Notes: generated from the sequence alone by a model not told the origin. Counted from the first letter of the stretch, positions 16,723 to 25,227 are shown. The stretch is 64,000 nucleotides of DNA from Methylobacterium iners (GCF_022179305.1 NZ_BPQP01000049.1:1-64000), one strand, 5' to 3'. Program-made: numbers and translations.

Positions 16723-16911
16723 TCAGGCCTCGGTGGACTTCACCTTGAGGACCTGACGGCCGCGATACATGCCGGTCTTCAGGTCGATGTGATGGGGACG
16801 GCGCAGCTCGCCGGAATCCTTGTCCTCGACATAGGTCGGCGCCTTGAGCGCGTCCGCGGAGCGGCGCATGCCGCGCCGGGAGGGGGAGGTCTTTCGCTTC
16901 GGAACGGCCAT
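16723..16911 (-). CDS. rpmF: 50S ribosomal protein L32
   Basis: A 62-residue protein beginning [20 protein letters not shown], the invariant L32 N-terminus, and continuing with the [19 protein letters not shown] segment. It lacks the zinc-binding Cys pair found in some L32 types, which is usual in Alphaproteobacteria. It is a structural component of the large ribosomal subunit near the peptidyl-transferase exit. Monocistronic here. Confidence 0.97.
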   Translation of the reverse strand: MAVPKRKTSPSRRGMRRSADALKAPTYVEDKDSGELRRPHHIDLKTGMYRGRQVLKVKSTEA

Positions 16912-17333
16912 GACGAGGTCCTGCTACGGCAAAAAGGCGCTGGGGCGCTCCTTCGCGAGGATCGCCTCGGCACCGTGTCCAGACGGAGATTCGAGGAGGC
17001 GTCTATAACGGGATGAGGGTCGCCTGACTAGACCCGTCCGGGGCGATGCAGGGCCAGAACCCGGGGTTGCCATCCTTCCCCGTGGGGACACTCGACCCAC
17101 CCTTGTCATTCCCGGGCCGCGGAGCGGAGCCCGGACCCAGAACCGCCGATGGTGCTCCGGCTTGCCGTGTCACCGCTTGTGGGTTCCCGGCTCGCCGGAG
17201 CCTGTCCTCGAGGTGGCCAAAGGCCAGATCCGGGGGCACCGCTAAGCGTTAAGATGCGGTTCAAGCGGGGAAAACTAGAGACTTCCTCCGTCGGGACCGG
17301 CATCGTGACCGCGATCGACTTCAGGAGCTTGCC
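16912..17333. other. gene-free stretch between rpmF and the HhH protein
   Basis: The left 120 bp should hold the rpmF promoter and leader on the minus strand; an exact -35/-10 pair was not clear. Repeat copy 3 occupies 17103-17238. Near 17249-17263 there is TTAA-N7-TTCA, a weak CtrA-box-like match. No gene is seen. Confidence 0.5.
17103..17238. repeat. dispersed intergenic repeat, copy 3, right end missing
   Basis: It starts with TTGTCATTCCCGGGCCGCGG and carries the shared GAGCCCGGACCCAGAACCGCC, then GGAGCCTGTCCTCGAGGTGG and CCAAAGGCCAGATCCGGGGGC. The closing inverted repeat with ATGAC present in copies 1 and 2 is absent; sequence changes to CACCGCTAAGCG, so this copy is truncated at its right end. 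Confidence 0.8.
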
Positions 17334-17684
17334 ATGACTTCGTCCCTTCTGCGCAGCCTGACCCTTATCGCCGGCCTCGCCGCCCTCCCTGCGTTCGCGC
17401 AGACGCCGGCGCCCGCGACGCCGACGGCCAAGCCGCCGGCCGCCGCGCCGTCCACTGCCGCCAAGCCTGAGCCTGCCAAGGCCGACGCGAAGGCGCCGCT
17501 GATCGACCTGAACAGCGCCAGCGCCGAGGAACTCGACGCGCTCCCGGGCATCGGTTCGGCCCGCTCGGCCGCGATCATCAAGGGCCGTCCCTACAAGGGC
17601 AAGGACGAGCTCGTCTCGAAAAAGATCCTCTCCGAGAGCGTCTACGAGGGCATCAAGGACAAGGTCATCGCGAAGCAGAAGTAG
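17334..17684 (+). CDS. secreted ComEA-like helix-hairpin-helix protein
   Basis: A 116-residue protein with a signal peptide ending in LPAFAQ (about residue 22), a Pro/Ala/Lys-rich linker, and a helix-hairpin-helix pair LIDLNSASAEELDALPGIG with SARSAAIIKGRPYKGKDEL. This matches the DNA-binding domain of ComEA/DUF655-type periplasmic proteins. In naturally competent bacteria ComEA binds incoming DNA; whether this organism uses it so is unknown, as no other competence gene is next to it. ATG 17334 follows AGGAG at 7 bp. A strong hairpin directly follows the stop. Confidence 0.85.
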   Translation: MTSSLLRSLTLIAGLAALPAFAQTPAPATPTAKPPAAAPSTAAKPEPAKADAKAPLIDLNSASAEELDALPGIGSARSAAIIKGRPYKGKDELVSKKILSESVYEGIKDKVIAKQK

Positions 17685-17693
17685 GCGGGCCTG

Positions 17694-17719
17694 GTCCGGG
17701 CGGACTTGTCCGCCCGGAC
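17694..17719 (+). terminator. hairpin after the HhH gene
   Basis: GTCCGGGCGGAC (17694-17705) and GTCCGCCCGGAC (17708-17719) are perfect 12-bp inverted arms, starting 9 bp after the stop codon. No T-run follows, so its role as terminator is likely but not proven. Confidence 0.6.
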
Positions 17720-17767
17720 GCCCGATGCTAGGCGCCGGCGCTTTCCCGCGCCGAGAAAAGCCGCCCG

Positions 17768-18394
17768 ATGCCCGCCCAGCCGACGATCCGCGTCCATCGC
17801 GGCGACCTTCCCGCCGACTACGTCGCGGGCCCGGCCATCGCGATCGACACCGAGACGCTCGGGCTCAACCCGCATCGCGACCGCCTCTGCGTGGTGCAGA
17901 TCTCGCGCGGCGACGGCGATGCCGATGTCGTGCAGATCGTGCCCGGCGGCCCGTCGCCGGACCATCTGAAGCGCGTCCTCGCCGACCCGGCCGTCATCAA
18001 GATCTTCCACTTCGCGCGCTTCGACCTCGCGGTCCTGTTCAACGCCTTCGGCGTGATGCCCGCGCCCGTCTACTGCACCAAGATCGCCTCGAAGCTCGCG
18101 CGGACCTATACCGACCGGCACGGCCTCAAGGACGTCGTGCGCGAACTCGTCGGCGTCGATCTCTCCAAGCAGCAGCAATCCTCCGATTGGGGCGCCGACG
18201 CGCTGAGCCAGGCGCAGGTCGACTACGCGGCCTCCGACGTGCTCCACCTGCACGCGGCCTGGGAGCGGCTCAACACCATGCTCGCCCGCGAGGGGCGCAC
18301 CGATCTCGCGCAGAACTGCTTCGACTTCCTGCCGACGCGGGCCAGGCTCGACCTCGCCGGTTGGGCGGAGGCCGACATCTTCGCCCATAGCTGA
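17768..18394 (+). CDS. rnd: ribonuclease D-like 3'-5' exonuclease
   Basis: A 208-residue DEDDy exonuclease: ExoI motif AIDTETLGLN, ExoII in IFHFARFDLAVL, and ExoIII QVDYAASDVLHL with the catalytic Tyr. It corresponds to RNase D without the C-terminal HRDC domains; this short form is usual in Rhizobiales, so the length is not a truncation. RNase D trims the 3' ends of tRNA precursors and other structured RNAs. The start ATG 17768 lies 48 bp past the hairpin that ends the preceding gene. The next gene, lptC, begins 174 bp later. Confidence 0.9.
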   Translation: MPAQPTIRVHRGDLPADYVAGPAIAIDTETLGLNPHRDRLCVVQISRGDGDADVVQIVPGGPSPDHLKRVLADPAVIKIFHFARFDLAVLFNAFGVMPAPVYCTKIASKLARTYTDRHGLKDVVRELVGVDLSKQQQSSDWGADALSQAQVDYAASDVLHLHAAWERLNTMLAREGRTDLAQNCFDFLPTRARLDLAGWAEADIFAHS

Positions 18395-18568
18395 GCGCGG
18401 CCAGTCCCGTGCGTCCCCGCACATCGCGAGAACCGATTGCGCGGCATCACCGGCACGGTTGATCATTCCGAAAGATCACGGCCATAACTTCGCCATCGCC
18501 CGCGAGCAATCGCGGAGCCGATCCGGCGGCGGGCCGGATGATTTCCGCCGCGATCACACGGGACATCG

Positions 18569-19309
18569 ATGCAGGTGGTCGACGCCATCGAGACGGGGCT
18601 GCCTGCGACGCGCGGCGACGCGCGGCGGACCCGTGCACATGCGCGCGCTCGGAATCACAGCACTCGCGTGCGGGCCCTGCGCCGCCTGATCCCGGTCGCG
18701 GCCGGCCTGTCGCTGGCGGCCGTCGCCGCGGCGGTCTTCCTCAACCCCTTCGCCAACCTTCCCGCCGAGGTCAGCATGGGCCCGGTCAGCCTCTCCGGGA
18801 CCAAGGTCCGGATGGAGAGCCCGAAGCTCTCCGGCTTCCGCAAGGGCGAGCGCGGCTACGAGGTCACGGCGAGCGCCGCGCTGCAGGACGTACGCAAGCC
18901 GACCATCGTCGAGCTCGAGGCGATGAAGGGCCGGATCGACACCGACGACAAGGGCGGCGTCGCCCACCTCGAGGCCGCCTCCGGCCTGTTCGACACCGCG
19001 CGCGAATCGCTCAAGCTCGACCGCGACATTCGCCTCTGGACCGACAAGGGCGAGGAGGTGCGCCTGAGCTCCGCGGCGATCGACTTCAAGGCCGGCACCG
19101 TGTCGTCCCGCGAGACCGTCACCGTCTCGGTGCCGACCGGGCAGGTGACGGCCGACAGCCTGGACGTGGTCGACAACGGCCGCGTCATCTCCTTCGTCGG
19201 CAATGTCCGCACGGTGTTCAACGGCTCGCCGGCGGCCAAAGGCGCGGCGCCGGCCGCGCGCATCCTGACCTCGTCGGCCGAGCCCCCGGACGGCAGGGGC
19301 CGCCCGTGA
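18569..19309 (+). CDS. lptC: LPS export ABC transporter periplasmic protein LptC
   Basis: A 246-residue bitopic protein: cytoplasmic N-terminus rich in Arg, one membrane helix (about residues 38-60, PVAAGLSLAAVAAAVF), then the LptC beta-jellyroll with PKLSGFRKGERGYEVTAS and LEAASGLFDTARESLKL. LptC receives lipopolysaccharide from the inner membrane LptB2FG complex and passes it to LptA. The stop TGA overlaps the lptA ATG by one base, indicating translational coupling. ATG 18569 gives the usual extended alphaproteobacterial N-terminus; a later start would be near the helix. Confidence 0.9.
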   Translation: MQVVDAIETGLPATRGDARRTRAHARARNHSTRVRALRRLIPVAAGLSLAAVAAAVFLNPFANLPAEVSMGPVSLSGTKVRMESPKLSGFRKGERGYEVTASAALQDVRKPTIVELEAMKGRIDTDDKGGVAHLEAASGLFDTARESLKLDRDIRLWTDKGEEVRLSSAAIDFKAGTVSSRETVTVSVPTGQVTADSLDVVDNGRVISFVGNVRTVFNGSPAAKGAAPAARILTSSAEPPDGRGRP

Positions 19310-20013
19310 TGCGCCGGTCCGTCCTCCTGCGCGCGGGAACGGCCCTCGCGGCCCTGCTCCTCGCGGCGGGCGTTGCCCATGCCGAGACCTCGGCCGCGGC
19401 GAAGAAGGAGCGAAGCGCGCCGATGGGCGCGTTCGGCGGTGGCGGCAAGGAGCCGATCAAGATCGATGCCGACCGGCTCGACGTGTTCGACCGCGAGAAC
19501 AAGGCCGTGTTCGCCGGCAACGTCGTCGCCGTGCAGGGCGACAGCACCATCCGCTGCTCCAGCATGACCGTGCGCTATCGCCGGGGCAAGGAGAAGCGCG
19601 ACGATGCGAAGGCCGCTCCCGAGGAGGGCGCCGAGGCCAAGGCGGGACCCTTGAGCGAGAACGGCATCCAGCGCGTCGAATGCGCCGGCCCGGTGACGGT
19701 CGTCCAGAAGGACCAGGTCGCGACCGGCGACAACGCCGTCTTCGACCAGGATGCCAAGCGCATCGTGCTGACCGGCAACGTGGTGCTCAGCCAGTGCCAG
19801 AACGTCACCCGCGGCTCGCGGCTCGTCTACGACATGAACACCGGCCGCGCGAACATGGATCCGGGCGCGGGCGGACGCGTCTCCGCGATGTTCGTTCCCC
19901 AGAAGGACGACGGCCCGAAGGGCGCCAAGGGCTGTCCGCCGCCCGCCTCCGCGAAGCCGACCGAGGCGGCAGCCGACAAGCCGCCGCCCAAGCCGCGGGC
20001 CCAGGTGAATTGA
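19309..20013 (+). CDS. lptA: LPS transport periplasmic protein LptA (OstA-like)
   Basis: A 234-residue periplasmic protein with a signal peptide (cleavage after VAHA, about residue 24), and the OstA/LptA fold: PIKIDADRLDVFDRENKAVF, NVVAVQGDSTIRCSSMTVRY, and KRIVLTGNVVLSQCQNVTRG. It bridges the envelope between LptC and LptD. A 40-residue charged insert (about 87-115) and a Pro-rich tail are seen, common in Rhizobiales. The ATG 19309 shares its A with the lptC stop, and its own stop overlaps the lptB start, so lptC-lptA-lptB form a tight operon. Confidence 0.9.
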   Translation: MRRSVLLRAGTALAALLLAAGVAHAETSAAAKKERSAPMGAFGGGGKEPIKIDADRLDVFDRENKAVFAGNVVAVQGDSTIRCSSMTVRYRRGKEKRDDAKAAPEEGAEAKAGPLSENGIQRVECAGPVTVVQKDQVATGDNAVFDQDAKRIVLTGNVVLSQCQNVTRGSRLVYDMNTGRANMDPGAGGRVSAMFVPQKDDGPKGAKGCPPPASAKPTEAAADKPPPKPRAQVN

Positions 20014-20900
20014 GCCGGGCGGCAGCGTTGCCCTCGACCGTTGCCGTCAGCCGCGCGAGCGCGGTCCCCGCGAGCGCCACGCGCTCCTCGTCGCTCATCG
20101 CGCGCCTGTTCGGCCGCCGGGAGCGGAAGAAGGAGCGATTTGCTGCGGAAAACTCTCACCTCGATGATCACGGCGGCCCCGGCATCCTCGCCGTGCGCGG
20201 CCTGCGCAAGAGCTACGGCGCCCGCACCGTGGTGCACGAGGCGGGCCTCACCGTCCGCAACGGCGAGGCGGTCGGGCTGCTCGGCCCGAACGGCGCGGGC
20301 AAGACCACGATCTTCTACATGATCACCGGGCTCGTCTCGGCCGACCAGGGCACGATCAGCCTCGACGGCCTGCCGATCACGCACCTGCCGATGTATCAGC
20401 GCGCCCGGCTCGGGATCGGCTACCTGCCGCAGGAGGCCTCGATCTTCCGGGGCCTCTCGGTCGAGGACAACATCCGGGCGGTCCTCGAAGTCGCCGAGCC
20501 GGACAAGCGCGAGCGGGAGCGCAAGCTCGATTCCCTGCTCGAGGAGTTCGACATCGCGCGCCTACGCAAGTCGCCGTCCATCGCGCTCTCGGGCGGCGAG
20601 CGCCGGCGCTGCGAGATCGCCCGCGCGCTCGCCTCCAGCCCGAGCTTCATGCTGCTGGACGAGCCCTTCGCCGGCATCGACCCGATCGCGGTCGGCGACA
20701 TCCAGGACCTCGTGAAGCACCTGAAGCAGCGGGGGATCGGGGTCCTCATCACCGACCACAACGTGCGCGAGACCCTGGGCCTCATCGACCGCGCCTACAT
20801 CGCCCATACCGGGCGCATCCTCACCGAGGGCACGCCGGAGCAGATCGTGGCGAACGAGGATGCGCGGCGGCTCTATCTCGGCGAGGATTTCCGCCTCTAG
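20010..20900 (+). CDS. lptB: LPS export ABC transporter ATPase LptB
   Basis: The ATPase of the LPS exporter: Walker [15 protein letters not shown]-loop region GIGYLPQEASIFRGLSV, signature LSGGERRRCEIARAL, Walker B FMLLDEPFAGIDPIAV and the H-loop in LITDHNVRETL. The core alone is the usual 240 residues. The frame has an extra N-terminus of about 58 residues if started at TTG 20010, which overlaps the lptA stop (TTGA). No ATG lies in that stretch, and GTG 20193 (inside AVRGLRKSY) would be too late, so the start is uncertain but TTG 20010 fits coupling. The extended form is known in Methylobacterium-like annotations only as a guess here. Confidence 0.88.
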   Translation: MSRAAALPSTVAVSRASAVPASATRSSSLIARLFGRRERKKERFAAENSHLDDHGGPGILAVRGLRKSYGARTVVHEAGLTVRNGEAVGLLGPNGAGKTTIFYMITGLVSADQGTISLDGLPITHLPMYQRARLGIGYLPQEASIFRGLSVEDNIRAVLEVAEPDKRERERKLDSLLEEFDIARLRKSPSIALSGGERRRCEIARALASSPSFMLLDEPFAGIDPIAVGDIQDLVKHLKQRGIGVLITDHNVRETLGLIDRAYIAHTGRILTEGTPEQIVANEDARRLYLGEDFRL

Positions 20901-21225
20901 CGGATCGCTCGGTAGCGCACGCGCACAAGAGGCTGTGCACAACTCCGCCGGACCGGTCCGGAGCGGCGGGCGCCCGAATTCTCCGGCTCCGTCAAGGACT
21001 TCTTATCACCCGGCGGCCGATGCTGGTCCGGAGCGGGGAGGCGGTCCTGTGTCCCGGGCGCCACCCGCAGCGACGCAGACGCTGTCGACCGACGACACGC
21101 TTTGACGCGCGGCTCGGATGTCGATAGATCTGCGGAAGGGCAGAAGAAGCAAGATTTGTGCCGCAAACGGGTGAGCGCTGAATCAAGCGCTGTGCCCGGT
21201 GTCATCCGCGTGTTGGGGCAACACC
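20901..21225. other. gene-free stretch between lptB and rpoN
   Basis: No gene is seen. It has the perfect palindrome CCGGACCGGTCCGG (20948-20961), 48 bp after the lptB stop, which may end or attenuate lpt transcription. The right half carries a less GC-rich part (about 21110-21180) where the rpoN promoter probably lies; I could not assign hexamers. Confidence 0.45.
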
Positions 21226-22767
21226 ATGAGCCTGCTGCAACGGCTGGAGATGCGCCAGGGCCAAGCCCTGGTGATGACGCCACAGCTCCTGCAGGCGATC
21301 AAGCTCCTTCAACTCTCCCAGCTCGATCTCGCCGCCTATGTCGATGCGGAGCTGGAGCGCAACCCGCTCCTCGAGCGCGCGGAGCCGGAGAGCGAAGCCG
21401 AGCGATCCGGCACCGAGGAGCCATCCGAGGGCGGGGAGGGCGATTTCAACGGCGGCGAGACCGAGCCTTGGCTCGCCAGCGAGCTCGGCGCCAGTCAGGC
21501 GCAGATCGAGACCGACCTCGACACGCGCCTCGACAACGTCTTCGAGGCCGAGGCGGCGATTCCCACGCAGGAGGCGGCATCGGGCGACATGCTCTCGCTG
21601 ACGCCGGCGCCCTACGGCAATACCGGCGGCAGCTTCGAGGGCGACGCGCCCGATTTCGAGGCGACGCTCACCCACGAGATCTCGCTGCGCGAGCATCTCG
21701 GCGCCCAGCTCGACCTCGCGACGCGCGACCCCGGCGACCGCCTGATCGCCGGCTTCCTCATCGACGCCGTGGACGACGCCGGCTACCTGCGCGAATCCAT
21801 CGACGAGCTTGCCGAGCGGCTCGGCACGAGCCTCGACAGCGTCAGCCGCGTCCTCATGCTCGTCCAGAGCTTCGATCCGCCGGGCATCGCCGCTCGCGAC
21901 CTCGCCGAGTGCCTCGCGATCCAGCTGCGCGAGCGCGACCGCTTCGATCCCGCCATGCAGGCGCTGGTCTCGCGCCTCGATCTCGTCGCCAAGCGGGACT
22001 TCGCCGCCCTGCGCCGCCTCTGCGGCGTCGACGACGAGGATCTCGTCGACATGCTGGCGGAGATCCGCCGCCTCGATCCGAAGCCCGGCCGCGCCTTCGG
22101 CTCCCGCGCCGTCGAGGTGCTGATCCCCGACGTGTTCGTGCGCGCGGCCCCCGACGGATCATGGCTCGTTGAGCTCAACGCCGAGGCGCTGCCGCGGGTG
22201 CTGGTCAACCAGAGCTACTACGCCCGCGTCTCCCGCGGCGCCAAGGCGGAGGGCGACAAGGCCTTCCTGTCCGAGTGCCTGCAGACGGCCAATTGGCTGA
22301 CCCGCAGTCTCGAGCAGCGCGCCCGCACCATCCTGAAGGTCGCCTCCGAGATCGTCCGGCAGCAGGACGGCTTCTTCATGCACGGCGTCGCGCATCTGCG
22401 CCCCCTGAACCTGAAGACCGTGGCCGAAGCGATCGGGATGCATGAATCGACCGTGTCCCGGGTGACGTCGAACAAGTCGATCGGCACGAGCCGCGGCACC
22501 CTGGAGATGAAGTACTTCTTCACGGCCGCGATCCCCGGCGCCCTGGGCACGGCGGCCCATTCCTCCGAGGCCGTCCGCCACCGCATCAAGCAGCTCGTCG
22601 ACGGCGAGGCCCCGAGCGACGTGCTGTCCGATGACGCCCTGGTCCAGCGGCTGCGCGACGAGGGCGTGGACATCGCCCGGCGCACGGTCGCGAAGTACCG
22701 GGAATCCCTGCGGATCCCTTCGTCGATCGAGCGGCGTCGCGAGCATTTCGCCTATGCCGGCCGGTGA
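21226..22767 (+). CDS. rpoN: RNA polymerase sigma-54 factor
   Basis: A 513-residue sigma-54. Region I is the Gln/Leu-rich MSLLQRLEMRQGQALVMTPQ with LLQAIKLLQLSQLDL, region II is acidic (EPESEAERSGTEEPSEGGEGD), and region III has the core-binding domain, the HTH and the RpoN box seen as ARRTVAKYRESL, followed by IPSSIERRR. It directs transcription from -24/-12 promoters with enhancer-binding proteins, typically nitrogen and carbon functions. ATG 21226 is preferred over an earlier in-frame TTG/ATG at 21199 because region I normally begins at MSLLQ. It is followed by hpf and ptsN, the conserved proteobacterial order. Confidence 0.96.
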   Translation: MSLLQRLEMRQGQALVMTPQLLQAIKLLQLSQLDLAAYVDAELERNPLLERAEPESEAERSGTEEPSEGGEGDFNGGETEPWLASELGASQAQIETDLDTRLDNVFEAEAAIPTQEAASGDMLSLTPAPYGNTGGSFEGDAPDFEATLTHEISLREHLGAQLDLATRDPGDRLIAGFLIDAVDDAGYLRESIDELAERLGTSLDSVSRVLMLVQSFDPPGIAARDLAECLAIQLRERDRFDPAMQALVSRLDLVAKRDFAALRRLCGVDDEDLVDMLAEIRRLDPKPGRAFGSRAVEVLIPDVFVRAAPDGSWLVELNAEALPRVLVNQSYYARVSRGAKAEGDKAFLSECLQTANWLTRSLEQRARTILKVASEIVRQQDGFFMHGVAHLRPLNLKTVAEAIGMHESTVSRVTSNKSIGTSRGTLEMKYFFTAAIPGALGTAAHSSEAVRHRIKQLVDGEAPSDVLSDDALVQRLRDEGVDIARRTVAKYRESLRIPSSIERRREHFAYAGR

Positions 22768-22792
22768 GGCGCCCGGCGCCCTTCCGCTCGCG

Positions 22793-22821
22793 TTGACTTC
22801 CCTTCGCAACGCTCCTTAACT
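22793..22821 (+). promoter_or_regulatory. sigma-70-type promoter for hpf
   Basis: TTGACT (22793-22798), a 17-bp spacer and TTAACT (22816-22821) lie 32 bp upstream of the hpf start. Both hexamers match the vegetative consensus at 4-5 of 6 positions with ideal spacing. Confidence 0.55.
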
Positions 22822-22853
22822 CGCCGGCTGAAACGGCGGGAGCGGGAGGGATC

Positions 22854-23459
22854 ATGGGGTCATTGCGCGTGACGGGCCACGGCCTGGACCTCGGCGAAGC
22901 CCTGAGGGGGCGTGTCGAAGAGCGGATGGCGGCCACCCTCGCGAAGTACCTCGACTCCCACATGAACGGTTCCTCGTCCGGTCACGTCACCCTTCGTCGC
23001 GACGGAGGCGCCTATCGCACGGACTGCGTTCTCCACCTCGTCTCGGGTCTGACGCTGGAGGCGTCGGGCGCCGCCCACGACCCGCATGCGAGCTTCGAGC
23101 AGACCGCCGACAAGCTCGAGAAGCGCCTGCGCCGCTACAAGCATCGGCTCAAGGATCACGGCGCGGCGGACCACGACGGAGCCACCGTCGAAGCCGCCTA
23201 TGCAGTCTTCGCCGCACCGAGCGAAGCCGAGGACGACCTCGATGACGACGAGGAGGAGGGCGGGGAGCACCATCCGCCGGTGGTGGCCGAGAGCACCAAG
23301 ACCCTGAAGCGCCACTCCGTCAGCGAGGCGGTGACCGCCCTCGACCTGACCGGCGCCCCCGTGATCGTGTTCGTTCACGCTGGCACCGGGCGCATCAACG
23401 TCGTATATCGGCGCAGCGATGGTGCGATCGGCTGGGTCGACCCGCCGGACGCGGCCTGA
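22854..23459 (+). CDS. hpf: ribosome hibernation-promoting factor, long form
   Basis: A 201-residue HPF: N-terminal S30AE domain (SLRVTGHGLDLGEALRGRVEE to about residue 105, with KRLRRYKHRLKDH closing it), an acidic linker (DDLDDDEEEGGE), and the C-terminal dimerisation domain (residues about 145-195, VVYRRSDGAIGWVDPP). Long HPF binds the 30S subunit and joins two 70S ribosomes into inactive 100S particles when growth stops. It sits between rpoN and ptsN as in most proteobacteria. ATG 22854 follows GGGAGGGATC, a good ribosome site. Confidence 0.95.
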   Translation: MGSLRVTGHGLDLGEALRGRVEERMAATLAKYLDSHMNGSSSGHVTLRRDGGAYRTDCVLHLVSGLTLEASGAAHDPHASFEQTADKLEKRLRRYKHRLKDHGAADHDGATVEAAYAVFAAPSEAEDDLDDDEEEGGEHHPPVVAESTKTLKRHSVSEAVTALDLTGAPVIVFVHAGTGRINVVYRRSDGAIGWVDPPDAA

Positions 23460-23577
23460 GCGTCGTCGGGACGACATCGACCGAGTGCGCCGTGTGCGGA
23501 TGCGAGCCTGGCGGCCGCTGCCGCGCTTCACCGAGCAGGACCCGAGCGGGTCTCCGCCGATAGGGTAACAACCCTCT

Positions 23578-24045
23578 ATGCCTATGCTGGAATTCCTCAA
23601 TTCGGATTCCGTGGTGTTCTCCTTGCGCGCGCGCGCCAAGAGGCAAATCCTGCAGGAACTCAGCGCGCAGGCCGTGCGCCGACTGCCGGCGCTCGACGAA
23701 CAGGCCGTCTTCGAGACCCTTCTGCAGCGGGAGCGTCTCGGCTCGACCGGCATCGGTGAGGGAGTCGCCATCCCCCACGGAAAACTGCCCGGCCTCGATC
23801 GCCTGTTCGGCCTCGTCGCCCGCCTCGAGCGTCCCGTGGATTTCGAGGCCCTCGACGGGCAACCGGTCGATATCGCCTTCCTGCTCCTCGCGCCGGAAGG
23901 AGCCGGGGCAGAGCACCTCAAGGCGCTCGCGCAGGTCGCGCGCCTCCTGCGCGAGCCCGGAATTCTGGAGCGCATCCGCGCGGCCCGCGATGCGAGCGCG
24001 CTCTATGCCCTCCTCACCCATACCTCGGCCTCGCAGGCAGCGTGA
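23578..24045 (+). CDS. ptsN: nitrogen regulatory PTS protein EIIA-Ntr
   Basis: A 155-residue EIIA of the fructose/mannitol class. The phosphorylated His67 lies in VAIPHGKLPGLDRL, with LGSTGIGEG before it and VDIAFLLLAPE after. In the PTS-Ntr chain (PtsP, NPr, PtsN) the phosphorylation state reports nitrogen and carbon supply and controls potassium transport, PHB turnover and other targets; it does not transport sugar. The position downstream of rpoN and hpf is conserved. ATG 23578 and ATG 23584 are both possible starts. Confidence 0.95.
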   Translation: MPMLEFLNSDSVVFSLRARAKRQILQELSAQAVRRLPALDEQAVFETLLQRERLGSTGIGEGVAIPHGKLPGLDRLFGLVARLERPVDFEALDGQPVDIAFLLLAPEGAGAEHLKALAQVARLLREPGILERIRAARDASALYALLTHTSASQAA

Positions 24046-24377
24046 CCGGCGTGCGGTATGCGCTGGTCCTCGTCGGCTGCCTGTGGTCGGCCACCCCGAT
24101 CTCGGCGCAGACGCCCGGCACCGACACGGCTTGCGCCCGCGATGTCCTGGTGGCGAGCTCGATGCAGCGCCAAGCCATCGATCAGCTCGAACAGGCCGGC
24201 TCGGACGAGGCGGATCGTTGCCGCGTGTGGCGGCGCCATGTCGAGACGATGCGGAGGGTCGCGTCGGTCTACGGTCGCTGCCTGTCCGGCGCCGAGCGGA
24301 GCGAGCGCCTGTCGCAGGTCCAGGGTTCGGAGAAGGAATTCTCGGGTCTCGTGCGCAAGAGCTGCAAAGGTCTCTAG
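24042..24377 (+). CDS. small secreted hypothetical protein
   Basis: A 111-residue protein with a clear signal peptide (ALVLVGCLWSATPISAQ, cleavage near residue 23). The mature part of about 88 residues is charged and helical and has four Cys (TACARDV, DRCRVW, YGRCLS, KSCKGL), which could form two disulfides in the periplasm. I do not recognise the family. The start GTG 24042 overlaps the ptsN stop (GTGA), so it is probably translated with ptsN. It converges on the following gene with 7 bp between stops. Confidence 0.7.
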   Translation: MTGVRYALVLVGCLWSATPISAQTPGTDTACARDVLVASSMQRQAIDQLEQAGSDEADRCRVWRRHVETMRRVASVYGRCLSGAERSERLSQVQGSEKEFSGLVRKSCKGL

Positions 24378-24384
24378 CGCCGAC

Positions 24385-25164
24385 TTAGTCGTTCCCGCGC
24401 AGCAGCGGCTCGGCCACCCGCTTCACCGGCTTTCCGCGACCGATCAGGATCGCGGCGCGGGAACTCTCCGGATCGCTCTCGAACCGCGTGCGAACCCAGG
24501 CGACGAGGAACTTCGCGTATTCCGATGCCAGCAGGCGGGCCGAGGAAGGGTGCTGCCACCACCGCCCCGCGTCGAGGCCGTCCGTGACGACGGGGTGGGG
24601 CACGACCCGTTCACCGCCGGCAAGAGCGTGTTCGAGCTCGATCAACGTCCGCGGCATATGATAGTTGGACGTCACGACGGCGACGGTGTTGAAGCCGTGC
24701 TGGCGCATCCAGCGCCGCGTCTCGATGGCGTTGCCGATGGTGTTGCGTGCCCGGTAATCGAGATCGACGCAGCAATCGATCCAGTGCCGCTGACGGGGGT
24801 TGAGGCGGGCGATCTCGTCGCGACTGGTTCGTTCGTTCACGCCGGTGATGAGGAGGCGTCGCCCATAGCCTCCGGCCAGGAGGTCGATCGCATCGCCGAT
24901 CCGCTGCGCGCCGCCGGTGAGCGCCACGATCCCGTCGGCCCGCTCTGCGAAGATCCGCTCGTCCCGGTCGAGGCGGGTCACGAAAGCCAGAAACCCGAGA
25001 AGAAGGGCTGCGGCACCCACCGCCGCGAGGCCGAGCAGCACCGCACCGATGTTCAGCACACGCATGCTGTTCCGACCTGTCGCGGGTCGCCGCGTCTCGC
25101 TCCAGGCCCAGCCGAACGCTTCGAAGGGCCTCATGGTGCGGTCGCTCGACATCCGCGTGGTCAT
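24385..25164 (-). CDS. YdcF/ElyC family membrane protein (DUF218)
   Basis: A 259-residue protein with one N-terminal membrane helix (about 35-62, GAVLLGLAAVGAAALLLGF) and a DUF218 domain: DGIVALTGGAQRIGDAIDLL, RLLITGVNERTSRDEIARL, and the core VVTSNYHMPRTLIELEHAL. Family members such as E. coli ElyC and SanA affect envelope integrity and peptidoglycan precursor supply; the biochemical activity is not known. ATG 25164 has GGAG close upstream; ATG 25065 is a shorter alternative directly before the membrane helix. It lies downstream of ftsX on the same strand, 144 bp apart. Confidence 0.85.
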   Translation of the reverse strand: MTTRMSSDRTMRPFEAFGWAWSETRRPATGRNSMRVLNIGAVLLGLAAVGAAALLLGFLAFVTRLDRDERIFAERADGIVALTGGAQRIGDAIDLLAGGYGRRLLITGVNERTSRDEIARLNPRQRHWIDCCVDLDYRARNTIGNAIETRRWMRQHGFNTVAVVTSNYHMPRTLIELEHALAGGERVVPHPVVTDGLDAGRWWQHPSSARLLASEYAKFLVAWVRTRFESDPESSRAAILIGRGKPVKRVAEPLLRGND

Positions 25165-25227
25165 TCTCCGGGAGGATAGCCTCGATTGAGGCGGCCAAGG
25201 GGCAAGCCACAGGCAAGCATTTCGTGG

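Noticed and set aside
15985-17239. Small frames with the common peptide PPDLAFGxxEDRLR near 13.6, 16.1 and 17.1 kb
   Set aside because: They come from the dispersed repeat; peptide similarity reflects repeat DNA, not a protein family.
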